A DNA stretch of 64,000 bases, taken from positions 336,974 through 400,973 of the forward strand of contig JACJGO010000003.1 in assembly GCA_014163555.1 (NCBI GenBank), given 5' to 3'. The notes beneath the pieces are model-generated. The model did not search any database and was not told the DNA's origin. It was given only the letters and a program-made list of their open reading frames with translations. Below are positions 55,220 to 62,996 of this stretch, in pieces. A program made the position numbers and the translations under genes. Each line of letters opens with the position of its first letter. Position 1 is the first letter of the stretch. Source of the stretch: Flavisolibacter longurius. Lineage in GTDB: Bacteria; Bacteroidota; Bacteroidia; Chitinophagales; Chitinophagaceae.

Positions 55220-56503
55220 ATGACTCCATCCACTGCTAAACCTTCCGGCAGCCTTTTCAGTCTTGCTGTAATTGTTGCTGCGTTAGGGTATTTCGTCGAC
55301 ATCTACGATCTGCTGCTCTTCACCATTGTCCGCGAACCTTCGCTGGAAGGACTGGGTGTGAACCTGGCCGATGCGCCTGCGGTCATTGCTGCCAGTACTA
55401 AGATCATTAACTGGCAAATGGTGGGTCTTCTCATTGGCGGCATTTTATGGGGAGTGATGGGCGATAAACGGGGGCGCCTCAGTGTGCTCTTTGGGTCCAT
55501 TCTCCTGTATTCCATCGCCAATTTTCTCACCGGTTATGTTGTTACCATCGATCAGTATGCCTATGCACGGTTTGCAGCCGGTATCGGGCTGGCCGGCGAA
55601 CTGGGTGCCGGCATTACGCTGGTAAGTGAGTTGTTGCCCAAAGAAAAACGGGGCGTGGGTACATCGCTGGTTGCCGGCATTGGATTGTTTGGTGCCGTCT
55701 TTGCCTACTTTACGTACGATTTTACGCAAGACTGGCGGCTTTGCTACAAGATCGGTGGCGGTTTAGGTGTCGGTCTTTTGTTATTGCGGATTGGGGTGGC
55801 CGAAAGCGGAATGTTTCACCAGGTCAAACAAACAGGAATTAGCCGCGGTAATATCTTTATGTTCTTCACCAAAGCCAGCCGGATGCGCAAATACCTGCTG
55901 GCTATTTTGATTGGTTTGCCTACCTGGTATGTCATCGGCATCCTGGTGAATCTTAGTAATCGTTTTGCAACTAACATTTATGGCGAGAATGCCATCATCA
56001 GCGGCAAGGCCATCATGTATGCGTACGTGGGCATTGCCTTTGGCGATATCCTGATTGGGTTGATCAGCCAGTATTTTAAAAGCCGTAAAAAAGCGCTTTA
56101 TCTTTTCTATGCGTTAACCATCATTACGGTTACCCTTTTCTTCAGCCCCTGGAACAACAGCGATGGCCGGATGTATTTTATTTGCGGGTTGATGGGCTTT
56201 GCCACTGGCTTCTGGGCGATTTTTGTAACGATGGGAGCGGAGCAGTTTGGCACCAACCTGAGGGCCACGGCTGCCACAACCATCCCCAATATGGTTCGCG
56301 GTGCCCTGCCCCTGATCAACTTAATGTTTAAGGAATTGTTCCAGGATAATTTGGGCTGGTCGCTGGTGAAAAGTGGCGTCATCACCGGAATTATCGTGAT
56401 CTGCATAACCCTCGTTGCTGCGTATTTTACCGAAGAAACCTTTCACAAAGATCTTAACTACGTGGAAAGGGACGAAGAAGAGCCCTCGGCAGTTAGTATT
56501 TAG
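55220..56503 (+). CDS. Major facilitator superfamily transporter
   Basis: 427 residues with 12 hydrophobic segments. It shows the MFS A-motif form WGVMGDKRGRLSVLFGSILL between TM2 and TM3 and RFAAGIGLAGELGAGITLV in TM4-5. The order resembles metabolite:H+ symporters, with D/R charges in TM1 (YFVDIYDLLLFTI). The substrate cannot be read. It starts 3 bp after the dedA-type gene, so the two are probably one transcript. Confidence 0.92.
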   Translation: MTPSTAKPSGSLFSLAVIVAALGYFVDIYDLLLFTIVREPSLEGLGVNLADAPAVIAASTKIINWQMVGLLIGGILWGVMGDKRGRLSVLFGSILLYSIANFLTGYVVTIDQYAYARFAAGIGLAGELGAGITLVSELLPKEKRGVGTSLVAGIGLFGAVFAYFTYDFTQDWRLCYKIGGGLGVGLLLLRIGVAESGMFHQVKQTGISRGNIFMFFTKASRMRKYLLAILIGLPTWYVIGILVNLSNRFATNIYGENAIISGKAIMYAYVGIAFGDILIGLISQYFKSRKKALYLFYALTIITVTLFFSPWNNSDGRMYFICGLMGFATGFWAIFVTMGAEQFGTNLRATAATTIPNMVRGALPLINLMFKELFQDNLGWSLVKSGVITGIIVICITLVAAYFTEETFHKDLNYVERDEEEPSAVSI

Positions 56504-56508
56504 CGGGT

Positions 56509-56516
56509 TACCTTCG
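56509..56516 (+). promoter_or_regulatory. TACCTTCG box before the GT9 gene
   Basis: TACCTTCG, close to the TAnnTTTG -7 box of Bacteroidota, lies 7 bp before the ATG. The same word occurs before rpsL (61716-61723). No -33 element is obvious, so this is weak. Confidence 0.3.
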
Positions 56517-56523
56517 CAGCCGT

Positions 56524-57534
56524 ATGAAATTTCTCATTATCCGTTTTTCTTCCATTGGCGATATTGTGCTGACCACTCCCGTGGTACGCTGCCTGAAAAA
56601 GCAGGTGCCGGATGCTACAATTCATTACCTGATAAAGCCACAGTTCAAGATGGTGATGGAGCCCAATCCTTACATTGATAAATTTCACCTGCTGCAACCG
56701 GATTGGGATGCCATGATCGAAGAACTAAAGGCAGAGGGTTTTGATTATATCATTGATCTGCACCACAACCTGCGCACCCTGCGTGTGAAAAAAGCCCTGA
56801 AGGTGCCGGCTTCTTCCTTCAACAAACTCAATATCGAGAAATTCATATTTGTAAAGCTGAAGTGGAACGTGATGCCGAAACTGCACATCATTGACCGCTA
56901 CCTGGAAACAGTGGCGCCTTTCGGTGTCAAAAACGATGGCGAAGGCATGGATTATTTTATTCCCGAAGATCAAAAAGTGTCGCTCAGCGATATTCCCGCT
57001 TCACATCATGCCGGTTTTATTTCGATCGTGATAGGCGCTTCGTTCTACACCAAAAAACTGCCCGTGTACAAACTGCAGGAGCTTTGTAAGAAAATCAATC
57101 ACCCGATCATTTTATTGGGAGCAAAAGAAGAAAGGGCAGAAGGAGAGGAAATTGCTTCCGTTGATCCTATCAAAATTTACAATGCCTGCGGCAAGTTTTC
57201 GCTGCACGAAAGTGCCGACCTGGTGCGGCAGTCTAAAGTGGTGATTGCGCATGATACCGGATTGATGCACATTGCCGCTGCATTACGCAAACAAGTCATC
57301 GCTATTTGGGGTAGTACCACGCCTTCGTTTGGTATGGTTCCGTATTACGGGAAAAACTTCCTGCAGCGTGTACTGCCACCTTCCGATGACGTACAGGTGC
57401 ACAAACTCTGGTGCCGACCGTGCACAAAAATTGGCCGGCATAAATGTCCGCAGGGGCACTTCAAATGCATGAAGAATATCTCCATCGACGAGATAACAGA
57501 CAACCTGGAAAAACGGCTTCGCCACCAATTTTAA
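56524..57534 (+). CDS. Glycosyltransferase family 9 (LPS heptosyltransferase-like)
   Basis: 336 residues. It opens FLIIRFSSIGDIVLTTPVVR, the GT9 signature, and has FDYIIDLHHNLRTLRVKKAL. The nucleotide-sugar site shows HDTGLMHIAAALRKQVIAIWG and a C-terminal Cys/His-rich motif (LWCRPCTKIGRHKCPQGHF) that resembles zinc binding. GT9 enzymes add heptose or related sugars to LPS core. The gene is 20 bp past the MFS gene but has its own possible promoter box. Confidence 0.93.
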   Translation: MKFLIIRFSSIGDIVLTTPVVRCLKKQVPDATIHYLIKPQFKMVMEPNPYIDKFHLLQPDWDAMIEELKAEGFDYIIDLHHNLRTLRVKKALKVPASSFNKLNIEKFIFVKLKWNVMPKLHIIDRYLETVAPFGVKNDGEGMDYFIPEDQKVSLSDIPASHHAGFISIVIGASFYTKKLPVYKLQELCKKINHPIILLGAKEERAEGEEIASVDPIKIYNACGKFSLHESADLVRQSKVVIAHDTGLMHIAAALRKQVIAIWGSTTPSFGMVPYYGKNFLQRVLPPSDDVQVHKLWCRPCTKIGRHKCPQGHFKCMKNISIDEITDNLEKRLRHQF

Positions 57535-57627
57535 GCCTGTCTATGCATCCTCTATTCTCCCATTCCACAAATTGGGAAACTCTGCCTTTGGTTTGATAAT
57601 TGTTTTATTACCCGAAAACGTTTACAT

Positions 57628-58203
57628 ATGAAAACAAAAACTTTGGCAGTCGGTGCATTGGCGATGGTAATTGGGCTAAGTGCCTGTAATGACAATGAAG
57701 GGCGATTTCTGAATCTTTCCACAGGGGAAGAAGTGGATATCGTTCGCAATGATGATGGTGAAATGGTAGACCGCGAAACCAACAAACCGGTTTTGTTGTA
57801 CGTGGATACAAAAGAAAAGGATACGTTTTATGGCATCACCGGTGAAAAAGTGAACGGTCATTTGCGGGTATTGGACAATGATGTGTATGTGTACACGGAT
57901 GGTGACCAACAGGTGAAGATCGATGGCGATGAATACAAGATTCTGGACGGCGATGCCAAGATCAAATGGGATGCTGACGGCAGCGAGTACAAGTACAAAG
58001 ACGATAATTTAAAGGTGAAGCAGGATGGCGACGACCTGAAGATCAAACGAGACGGATATACAAAGAAAGTGGATGAAGACGGTGACGTAAAGATTGAAAC
58101 CCGCGACAAAAAGATCAAGATCGATGGCGAGACCGGTGAGCGAAAAGTAAAAGAGCAAAGTATTTTCAGCAAGGCAAAAGATAAGATCACAGGTGATAAT
58201 TAA
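57628..58203 (+). CDS. Lipoprotein with repeated Lys/Asp-rich beta strands
   Basis: 191 residues with a lipoprotein signal (GALAMVIGLSAC). From ~residue 85 to ~175 it is built of short strands with KIDGDEYKI, KWDADGSEYKYKDDNLKV, KQDGDDLKIKRDGYTKKV and KIDGETGERKV, about one repeat per 8-12 residues. Each alternates hydrophobic and charged residues with DG turns, which suggests a single-layer beta sheet or solenoid. I recognise no family. It carries many acidic and basic residues; a terminator follows. Confidence 0.75.
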   Translation: MKTKTLAVGALAMVIGLSACNDNEGRFLNLSTGEEVDIVRNDDGEMVDRETNKPVLLYVDTKEKDTFYGITGEKVNGHLRVLDNDVYVYTDGDQQVKIDGDEYKILDGDAKIKWDADGSEYKYKDDNLKVKQDGDDLKIKRDGYTKKVDEDGDVKIETRDKKIKIDGETGERKVKEQSIFSKAKDKITGDN

Positions 58204-58211
58204 AAAAGTAC

Positions 58212-58238
58212 ATCCCCGGTTTACCGGGGATTTTTTTG
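58212..58238 (+). terminator. Terminator after the Lys/Asp repeat lipoprotein
   Basis: Stem ATCCCCGGT/ACCGGGGAT followed by seven T, 9 bp after the stop. Confidence 0.85.
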
Positions 58239-58625
58239 TCGGTTTGGGTGAGATCCGATTGCAGGCTTAACATACTGTCCATTTTCCTATGGTGTAAACC
58301 AACTCTATCGTATCACTGTCAGCAGTGAGGAAATGCCAGTCGGATTCGCAAATAAAACCTGTCTTTACAGCCAACCTTATTTTAATACAATCGTATTTAT
58401 AAAAAAAAGCTGTAATTTTTGTCAATAGAAATCCAAACGGTAGTTCTCCTCGTATATTCTTCAATAGCATCCGCACTCTATAAATCAACTGACGGTCTTT
58501 TGCAGCCTTAACACCACCTGTTTGAACCCTCTGAAACATTTGCTAGCCGAATTGTGACAAGCATTTTGTAAAACAAAACAGGCTTGTCTGGTATTAAATG
58601 TATTTCCTAACCAAAAACGATAAAC
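58239..58625. other. Intergenic region
   Basis: About 390 bp. A 90-codon minus-strand frame exists (58267-58539, ending IGKWTVC) but I see no family match, signal peptide or good context, so I do not call it a gene. No other structure seen. Confidence 0.4.
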
Positions 58626-59108
58626 ATGAAACATTTCTGTTTTGCACTACTGGGTGTGGTGCTGCTTGCTTGCCAAAAAGATCGACAAGTTTTACAGACG
58701 GAGGATGCACAGGTCGCCACCCAGGCGGCTGCTACCAAAAGTGAGGTAACGGGTGGACGACCGATGACAATTCAACTTACAGGCGCTGAGGAGGCACCCG
58801 GACCAGGGGATCCGGATGGTTACGGTACTGCCTGGTTAACGTTAAACCAGGGGCAAGGAATCATTACGTACAAAGTTGAGTATGCCAATATCGCAACACC
58901 GATGGCCGCACATATCCATATTGCGCCCAGAGGCGTTGCCGGACGTGTTGTGGTGCCGTTACAAGTTGTTAATGGTGTTATTGAAGGCAGTGTTGAAGTC
59001 GACAAAGAATTGATTAAGGATATCCGCCAAAATCCCGAGAAGTATTATTTGAATGTTCACAACATGGATTATATGCCTGGTGCTATTCGCGGACAACTCT
59101 CAAAATAA
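58626..59108 (+). CDS. CHRD-domain lipoprotein
   Basis: 160 residues, signal with lipid Cys (GVVLLACQKD). The CHRD domain spans ~45-160: IQLTGAEEAPGPGDPDGYGT, LTLNQGQGIITYKVEYANIA, AHIHIAPRGVAGRVVVPL and YYLNVHNMDYMPGAIRGQL. CHRD domains were named from chordin; bacterial members are secreted or surface proteins of unknown ligand. A terminator follows. Confidence 0.92.
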   Translation: MKHFCFALLGVVLLACQKDRQVLQTEDAQVATQAAATKSEVTGGRPMTIQLTGAEEAPGPGDPDGYGTAWLTLNQGQGIITYKVEYANIATPMAAHIHIAPRGVAGRVVVPLQVVNGVIEGSVEVDKELIKDIRQNPEKYYLNVHNMDYMPGAIRGQLSK

Positions 59109-59135
59109 AAACTTTCGACTTCAATAAATAGAAAT

Positions 59136-59160
59136 AGGACGGATGTAACTCCGTCCTTTT
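59136..59160 (+). terminator. Terminator after the CHRD lipoprotein gene
   Basis: Stem AGGACGGA/TCCGTCCT with a 6-base loop and a short T tail, 27 bp after the stop. Confidence 0.8.
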
Positions 59161-59196
59161 GTATTTGTTTACGCCGGTAAAATTATTGGAACAGCC

Positions 59197-59643
59197 TTAT
59201 TTTATTTCAATCATGCGCGGCGGTTTTTGCCTGGCTTCTTCGCGTTTCGGGATCAGCAGGCGCAGTACGCCGTTTTCATAACGGGCCTCTATCTGCTCAA
59301 TGTCCACCACGTTTTTCGGCAGGGTAAAGCTGCGCTGAAAAGATTGATAGCTGAACTCACGCCGGGTAAAACGTTCGCCTTCCTTCATTTCGTTTTGGCT
59401 TTCAAATTCACTGCCGATGGTTAGTTGGTTACCATCCAGTTCTACCTTAAAATCTTCTTTGCGCATTCCCGGTGCGGCCATTTCCACTTCAAAGGCTTCG
59501 CCGGTTTCTTTGATGTTTACCGCCGGAATGGTGGTGTTGGTTGTTGAATTGTTAGCTAACCCCCAATTGAGCAGATCTCTTGTGAAGAAATCGTCGAAGA
59601 GGTTCGTCATGTTGTTCCTGTTGTTCCATTTTGTCAGTGACAT
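59197..59643 (-). CDS. Hsp20/alpha-crystallin family small heat-shock protein
   Basis: 148 residues. An N-terminal arm (NLFDDFFTRDLLNWG) is followed by the alpha-crystallin domain (VNIKETGEAFEVEMAAPGMR, FKVELDGNQLTIGSEFE, EFSYQSFQRSFTLPKNV) and the ARYENGVLRLLIPK motif. An ATP-independent holdase. On its minus-strand upstream side (59644 onward) is the terminator at 59710-59738. Confidence 0.96.
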   Translation of the reverse strand: MSLTKWNNRNNMTNLFDDFFTRDLLNWGLANNSTTNTTIPAVNIKETGEAFEVEMAAPGMRKEDFKVELDGNQLTIGSEFESQNEMKEGERFTRREFSYQSFQRSFTLPKNVVDIEQIEARYENGVLRLLIPKREEARQKPPRMIEIK

Positions 59644-59709
59644 AGGTACCTCCTTTTGGATTTAGGTTAAACAATTTTTACAGGTAATTTTCAACTTCAG
59701 TACCAAACA

Positions 59710-59738
59710 AAAAATGCTGAAATCATTTCAGCATTTTT
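59710..59738 (-). terminator. Terminator of the acidic-protein gene
   Basis: A perfect palindrome (AAAAATGCTGAAAT, one base, ATTTCAGCATTTTT), 14-bp arms, followed by T on the minus strand. It lies between the acidic-protein stop (59822) and the hsp20 start. Confidence 0.7.
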
Positions 59739-59821
59739 GAATATTTGACAGCATCTACCTGTAAAAATTGCAACCGAAACCTGTCTTTTTTGCCTGGTAC
59801 TTATTGTCAAGTGTCTATTGC

Positions 59822-60406
59822 TCAGGCGCCTGTCCGGTTTTCGTTGGGCTGATCTGTATCGGTATCACTTTCACTGTAAAGTTTGTTTTCTTCATCACCC
59901 TGGCCCATGGCCTCCGAAAACGTTTCGTCACCCGCCGTATCGGTATCGAGGTCGGACCCGGAAAGACTTTGTCCTTCACCAAAGCTGGCCTCATTCAGCG
60001 GTTCGCCCTGGAAGTCCACATTGTCCATACGGGCCTGCCGCAGCCGGTCCTCATCTCGGGTGGGCATGTACGTGGTATCCCGAAGGGCTTCTCTTTCTTC
60101 ACGGGTCACATCAGCTTCATTGCCGGGTGTAAGGTCTTCGCTATCATCCAGGTCAAAAACCCCGCGGCCCTCTTCGTCATCAGAAGATGGTGTGGAATCG
60201 GCCATTTCGCCAATGTTGGGTACGTGCACAAATTCCTGCCCCGGAATATCTTTAACATCCGGCAGATCGATGGTTGTTTCTTCGGGTGCCAGCTTTTCGC
60301 GGTCCTGCGGGCTATCGGGTAAGTCGCCGGGTATGGAGGATTGATTTTCCAGCCTGTTGTTGGTCATATCTCTTTCCTGTCCGGAAGGGGTTCTTTCATT
60401 CGCCAT
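59822..60406 (-). CDS. Acidic, probably disordered conserved protein
   Basis: 194 residues, rich in Asp, Glu, Ser, Thr and Pro, with no predicted domain or signal. The central KDIPGQEFVHVPNIGEMADS and SSDDEEG stretch, and DFQGEPLNEASFGEG, recall hypothetical proteins I know from other Bacteroidota (Pedobacter, Mucilaginibacter relatives), so it seems a lineage protein and not chance. Function unknown. It could be a stress or desiccation protein; that is only a guess from composition and from hsp20 next door. Confidence 0.7.
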   Translation of the reverse strand: MANERTPSGQERDMTNNRLENQSSIPGDLPDSPQDREKLAPEETTIDLPDVKDIPGQEFVHVPNIGEMADSTPSSDDEEGRGVFDLDDSEDLTPGNEADVTREEREALRDTTYMPTRDEDRLRQARMDNVDFQGEPLNEASFGEGQSLSGSDLDTDTAGDETFSEAMGQGDEENKLYSESDTDTDQPNENRTGA

Positions 60407-60507
60407 AATACTCGTTTTTTAGACTGCTAAAAATTTTATGCCGATCCAGGCAGCGGGGTAGAAGGTGCCTTCGGCACAGCTTTGGCTGCGAAATCTAAAA
60501 TGGTGTT

Positions 60508-60735
60508 ATGGGCAAATATGTTTTTAAAACCAATATCAATTGTATTGGCTGCGCATCGCAGATAAAGCCGCACCTCGACAAATTGGAACAGGAAGGACAG
60601 ATTAAACATTGGCAGGTTCACTTGACCGACCCCGACCATACGCTGGAAATAGAAACCAGCCGAATGGATCTGGAAGAACTTCAGCTTTATGTGAAAAATG
60701 CAGGTTTTAAAGCCGAACCCAAACAAACAGCCTAG
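60508..60735 (+). CDS. Small HMA-type metal-binding protein
   Basis: 75 residues with the HMA betaalphabeta pattern: YVFKTNINCIGCASQIKPHL with the CxxC metal pair, IKHWQVHLTD, and a second helix with LEIETSRMDLEELQLYVKNA. It resembles copper chaperones (CopZ-like). No copper ATPase is adjacent. Its stop overlaps by 4 bp the stop of the convergent aminotransferase gene. Confidence 0.85.
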   Translation: MGKYVFKTNINCIGCASQIKPHLDKLEQEGQIKHWQVHLTDPDHTLEIETSRMDLEELQLYVKNAGFKAEPKQTA

Positions 60736-61559
60736 ACCGGCAATTCCTGTTTGCACATTTCGCGGAAACGCCGGAGAAGTTCACATGTGATTTTGTTCTG
60801 CGGAAAAACGGTGTCATCAATTGCAGATACCGGCAGGATTTGTTTGGTGGTGCTGGTAATAAACGCCTCTTTTGCCGATTTGAATTCCTCTACTGAAACC
60901 GGTCTTTCTTCTACGGTTAGTTCTCTTTTTGCCAGTTCAATGACTTTTTTGCGGGTAATGCCAGCCAATGCTTCTGCTGTGGGGGTTACTAATTTATTTT
61001 CGGCGGTCAGCAGGAAGAAATTGCTCCGCGGACATTCGCTTACCCAGCCCTCTTTTGTATAAAGAATATCATCCGCTCCGGCCGCTATGCGTTGGGGCTG
61101 CAGCCAAATGGCCATGAGGTAATCGATAGATTTAATGTGCGGTAAGGCACGCTCGTAATTGTAGGAGAGTAGCTGGATGCCTTTCTGAACCTGCTCATCG
61201 GTTGGCAAGGCAAACGTATGTTGTGAGATAAGAAAGTTGGGAGACCCAATGTTGAAACCGTCGGAGGAATAACCGCCGGTAAGGCTAAGCCGGACGCCGG
61301 TATCGGGCTGATTGTTTTTCCGGATTAGATCGGAAATGGCTTTTTTCAGCGTTTCCCTTTCCAACGCAACGGGCAGATGCATTCCCCGGGCAGAAGCATA
61401 AAATCGGTCAAGATGATCGTCCAAAAACAACGGGCTGTTACCCACCAGCCTGAAAAAATCAAAAATGCCGTAGCCACGTTGAAAAGAAAGATCCTTAAAG
61501 TGGATCAGCGCTTTTTCTTCTTCAATAAAATGGTCCTGAAAGAAAACCCAGTTTGCCAT
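60732..61559 (-). CDS. Class IV (branched-chain/D-amino acid type) aminotransferase
   Basis: 275 residues. The PLP Lys is in LPHIKSIDYLMAIWLQPQ, and the segment ECPRSNFFLLTAENKLVTP carries the conserved Glu and phosphate contacts, with ITRKKVIELAKRELTVEERP. The fold-type IV class includes branched-chain, D-amino acid and ADC lyase enzymes; ILPV at the C-terminus (TTKQILPVSAID) fits branched-chain or D-Ala forms. Gene order gives no pathway clue. Confidence 0.9.
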   Translation of the reverse strand: MANWVFFQDHFIEEEKALIHFKDLSFQRGYGIFDFFRLVGNSPLFLDDHLDRFYASARGMHLPVALERETLKKAISDLIRKNNQPDTGVRLSLTGGYSSDGFNIGSPNFLISQHTFALPTDEQVQKGIQLLSYNYERALPHIKSIDYLMAIWLQPQRIAAGADDILYTKEGWVSECPRSNFFLLTAENKLVTPTAEALAGITRKKVIELAKRELTVEERPVSVEEFKSAKEAFITSTTKQILPVSAIDDTVFPQNKITCELLRRFREMCKQELPV

Positions 61560-61715
61560 AGAAGATCAAAAGTAAAGAGGCTCTTGGCAAATCTGCCGGA
61601 AGTTTACACCCTATTTTTGCACCTGATTTTAAAGGTGTGGTCTTTAAAACTGCCAATAAACTTCTAAAATCTGAAAATATTTTTGACCTCTTTCTCCGTT
61701 TCAGCAATTTTCCCC

Positions 61716-61723
61716 TACCTTCG
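61716..61723 (+). promoter_or_regulatory. TACCTTCG box before rpsL
   Basis: The word matches a Bacteroidota -7 box and lies 24 bp before the rpsL ATG. A TTTC at 61691-61694 is 21 bp upstream and may serve as -33. Confidence 0.4.
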
Positions 61724-61747
61724 CCGTCCCAAAATTTAAGGTTCGTA

Positions 61748-62155
61748 ATGCCTACTATACAACAATTAGTACGTAAAGGAAGAGAAATCATTCGTGCAAA
61801 AAGCAAGTCAAGAGCGCTGGACGCTTGTCCGCAGCGCCGTGGCGTTTGTACCCGTGTATACACGACAACCCCAAAGAAGCCTAACTCAGCGCTTCGTAAG
61901 GTGGCTAAAGTTCGTTTAACCAACAAAGTAGAGGTGATTGCCTATATCCCCGGTGAAGGTCACAACCTGCAGGAGCACTCTATTGTGCTGATCCGTGGTG
62001 GTCGTGTGAAGGATTTGCCAGGTGTACGTTATCACATCGTACGTGGTTCACTGGATACTGCGGGTGTAAAAGACCGTAAGCAAAGCCGTTCTAAATACGG
62101 TACCAAGAAGGAGAAAGCCGGTGCAAAAGGTGCCGCTCCTGCCAAGAAGAAATAA
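61748..62155 (+). CDS. rpsL: 30S ribosomal protein S12
   Basis: 135 residues, [20 protein letters not shown], then [20 protein letters not shown] and [20 protein letters not shown]. Lysines at the streptomycin positions (E. coli Lys42 and Lys87 equivalents, in TTTPKKPNS and RVKDLPG) are wild type. The ATG at 61748 is used since the frame extends 37 codons upstream through the promoter region. The C-terminal Lys/Ala-rich tail ([15 protein letters not shown]) is longer than in E. coli. Confidence 0.98.
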   Translation: MPTIQQLVRKGREIIRAKSKSRALDACPQRRGVCTRVYTTTPKKPNSALRKVAKVRLTNKVEVIAYIPGEGHNLQEHSIVLIRGGRVKDLPGVRYHIVRGSLDTAGVKDRKQSRSKYGTKKEKAGAKGAAPAKKK

Positions 62156-62242
62156 TCATTTGTATATAACGGCCGCGGTACAGAGTAAAGTTTTAATACT
62201 TGAAGACAATCTGCCGTCGCGGTGACTTAAAAATTAAAACAG

Positions 62243-62710
62243 ATGCGGAAAGCACAAGCCAAAAAATTACCGTTAGCACCAGATCCCCGTTACAACGATA
62301 AGCTGGTTACCCGTTTTGTGAACAACATTATGTGGGAAGGAAAAAAAAGCGTTGCCTTTGATATTTTCTACAACGCTCTGGAAAGAGTTGCCAAAACTAC
62401 CGGCGAAGACGGTTATGAAATCTGGCGCAAAGCCCTGGCCAATGTAACGCCTGCTGTAGAAGTGCGCAGCCGCCGGATTGGTGGTGCTACCTTCCAGATT
62501 CCTTCTGAGGTTCGGCCCGATAGAAAAATCTCCCTGAGCATGAAATGGTTGATCCGTTACAGCCGTGAAAGAAACGGTCGTAGCATGGCTGATAAGCTGG
62601 CTAATGAGATCGTAGCTGCTTCCAAAGGTGAAGGTGCCGCTTTCAAAAAGAAAGAAGATACGCACCGTATGGCTGAAGCCAACAAAGCCTTTGCTCACTT
62701 TAAGGTATAA
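62243..62710 (+). CDS. rpsG: 30S ribosomal protein S7
   Basis: 155 residues, starting [19 protein letters not shown]. It has the S7 core ([60 protein letters not shown]) and the basic tail [11 protein letters not shown]. It lies 87 bp after rpsL; in E. coli the rpsL-rpsG spacer is the S7 autoregulatory site, and this spacer also carries repeated CGCGG words that may pair. A terminator, not fusA, follows. Confidence 0.98.
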   Translation: MRKAQAKKLPLAPDPRYNDKLVTRFVNNIMWEGKKSVAFDIFYNALERVAKTTGEDGYEIWRKALANVTPAVEVRSRRIGGATFQIPSEVRPDRKISLSMKWLIRYSRERNGRSMADKLANEIVAASKGEGAAFKKKEDTHRMAEANKAFAHFKV

Positions 62711-62732
62711 TCTTTCAAACGTACCGATATTG

Positions 62733-62759
62733 AAAAAGCTCCTGAAAAGGAGCTTTTTT
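62733..62759 (+). terminator. Terminator after rpsG
   Basis: Stem AAAAAGCTCCT/AGGAGCTTTTT with GAAA loop and T tail, 22 bp after the rpsG stop. Confidence 0.9.
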
Positions 62760-62785
62760 CGTTTAAATCGATGAATAAGATGGAA

Positions 62786-62919
62786 GATGACTGATGACGG
62801 ATGATAGCAAAGAATGCCATTGGTGGATATTTATTTCCAAATTTGTATACACGGAAAATTTTTGTAAATATGACGATAAACTGCTGCCTTATCCTGGCTA
62901 TCATCCGTCGTCTGTCATC
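62786..62919. repeat. Imperfect inverted repeat with 23-bp arms
   Basis: GATGACTGATGACGGATGATAGC (split over 62786-62808) pairs with 62897-62919; 21 of 23 positions match. The 88-bp spacer is AT-rich and holds no gene. It might be a miniature element or a decayed word repeat. Confidence 0.45.
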
Positions 62920-62940
62920 CATCATCGAACTCCTGAAACG

Positions 62941-62972
62941 AAAATATCCCGCCAAGCGAAGCGGGATATTTT
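62941..62972. terminator. Hairpin terminator 3' of the H1-like gene
   Basis: A 12-bp perfect stem (AAAATATCCCGC/GCGGGATATTTT) with an 8-base loop lies 25 bp past the stop of the minus-strand gene. The T run is longer on the plus strand, so it may work both ways. Confidence 0.65.
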
Positions 62973-62996
62973 TTTCTATATATGAGAGTCTGACCC

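Noticed and set aside
58267..58539. 90-codon minus-strand frame
   Set aside because: No recognised family, no signal, no operon context; frames of this size arise by chance in AT-rich gaps.
59768..60322. 184-codon plus-strand frame opposite the acidic protein
   Set aside because: The minus-strand frame has the coherent acidic composition and family-like segments; the plus frame looks like a shadow.
62155..62242. S7-type autoregulatory RNA between rpsL and rpsG
   Set aside because: Some repeated CGCGG words, but no clear E. coli-like fold by eye; left as a remark in the rpsG entry.
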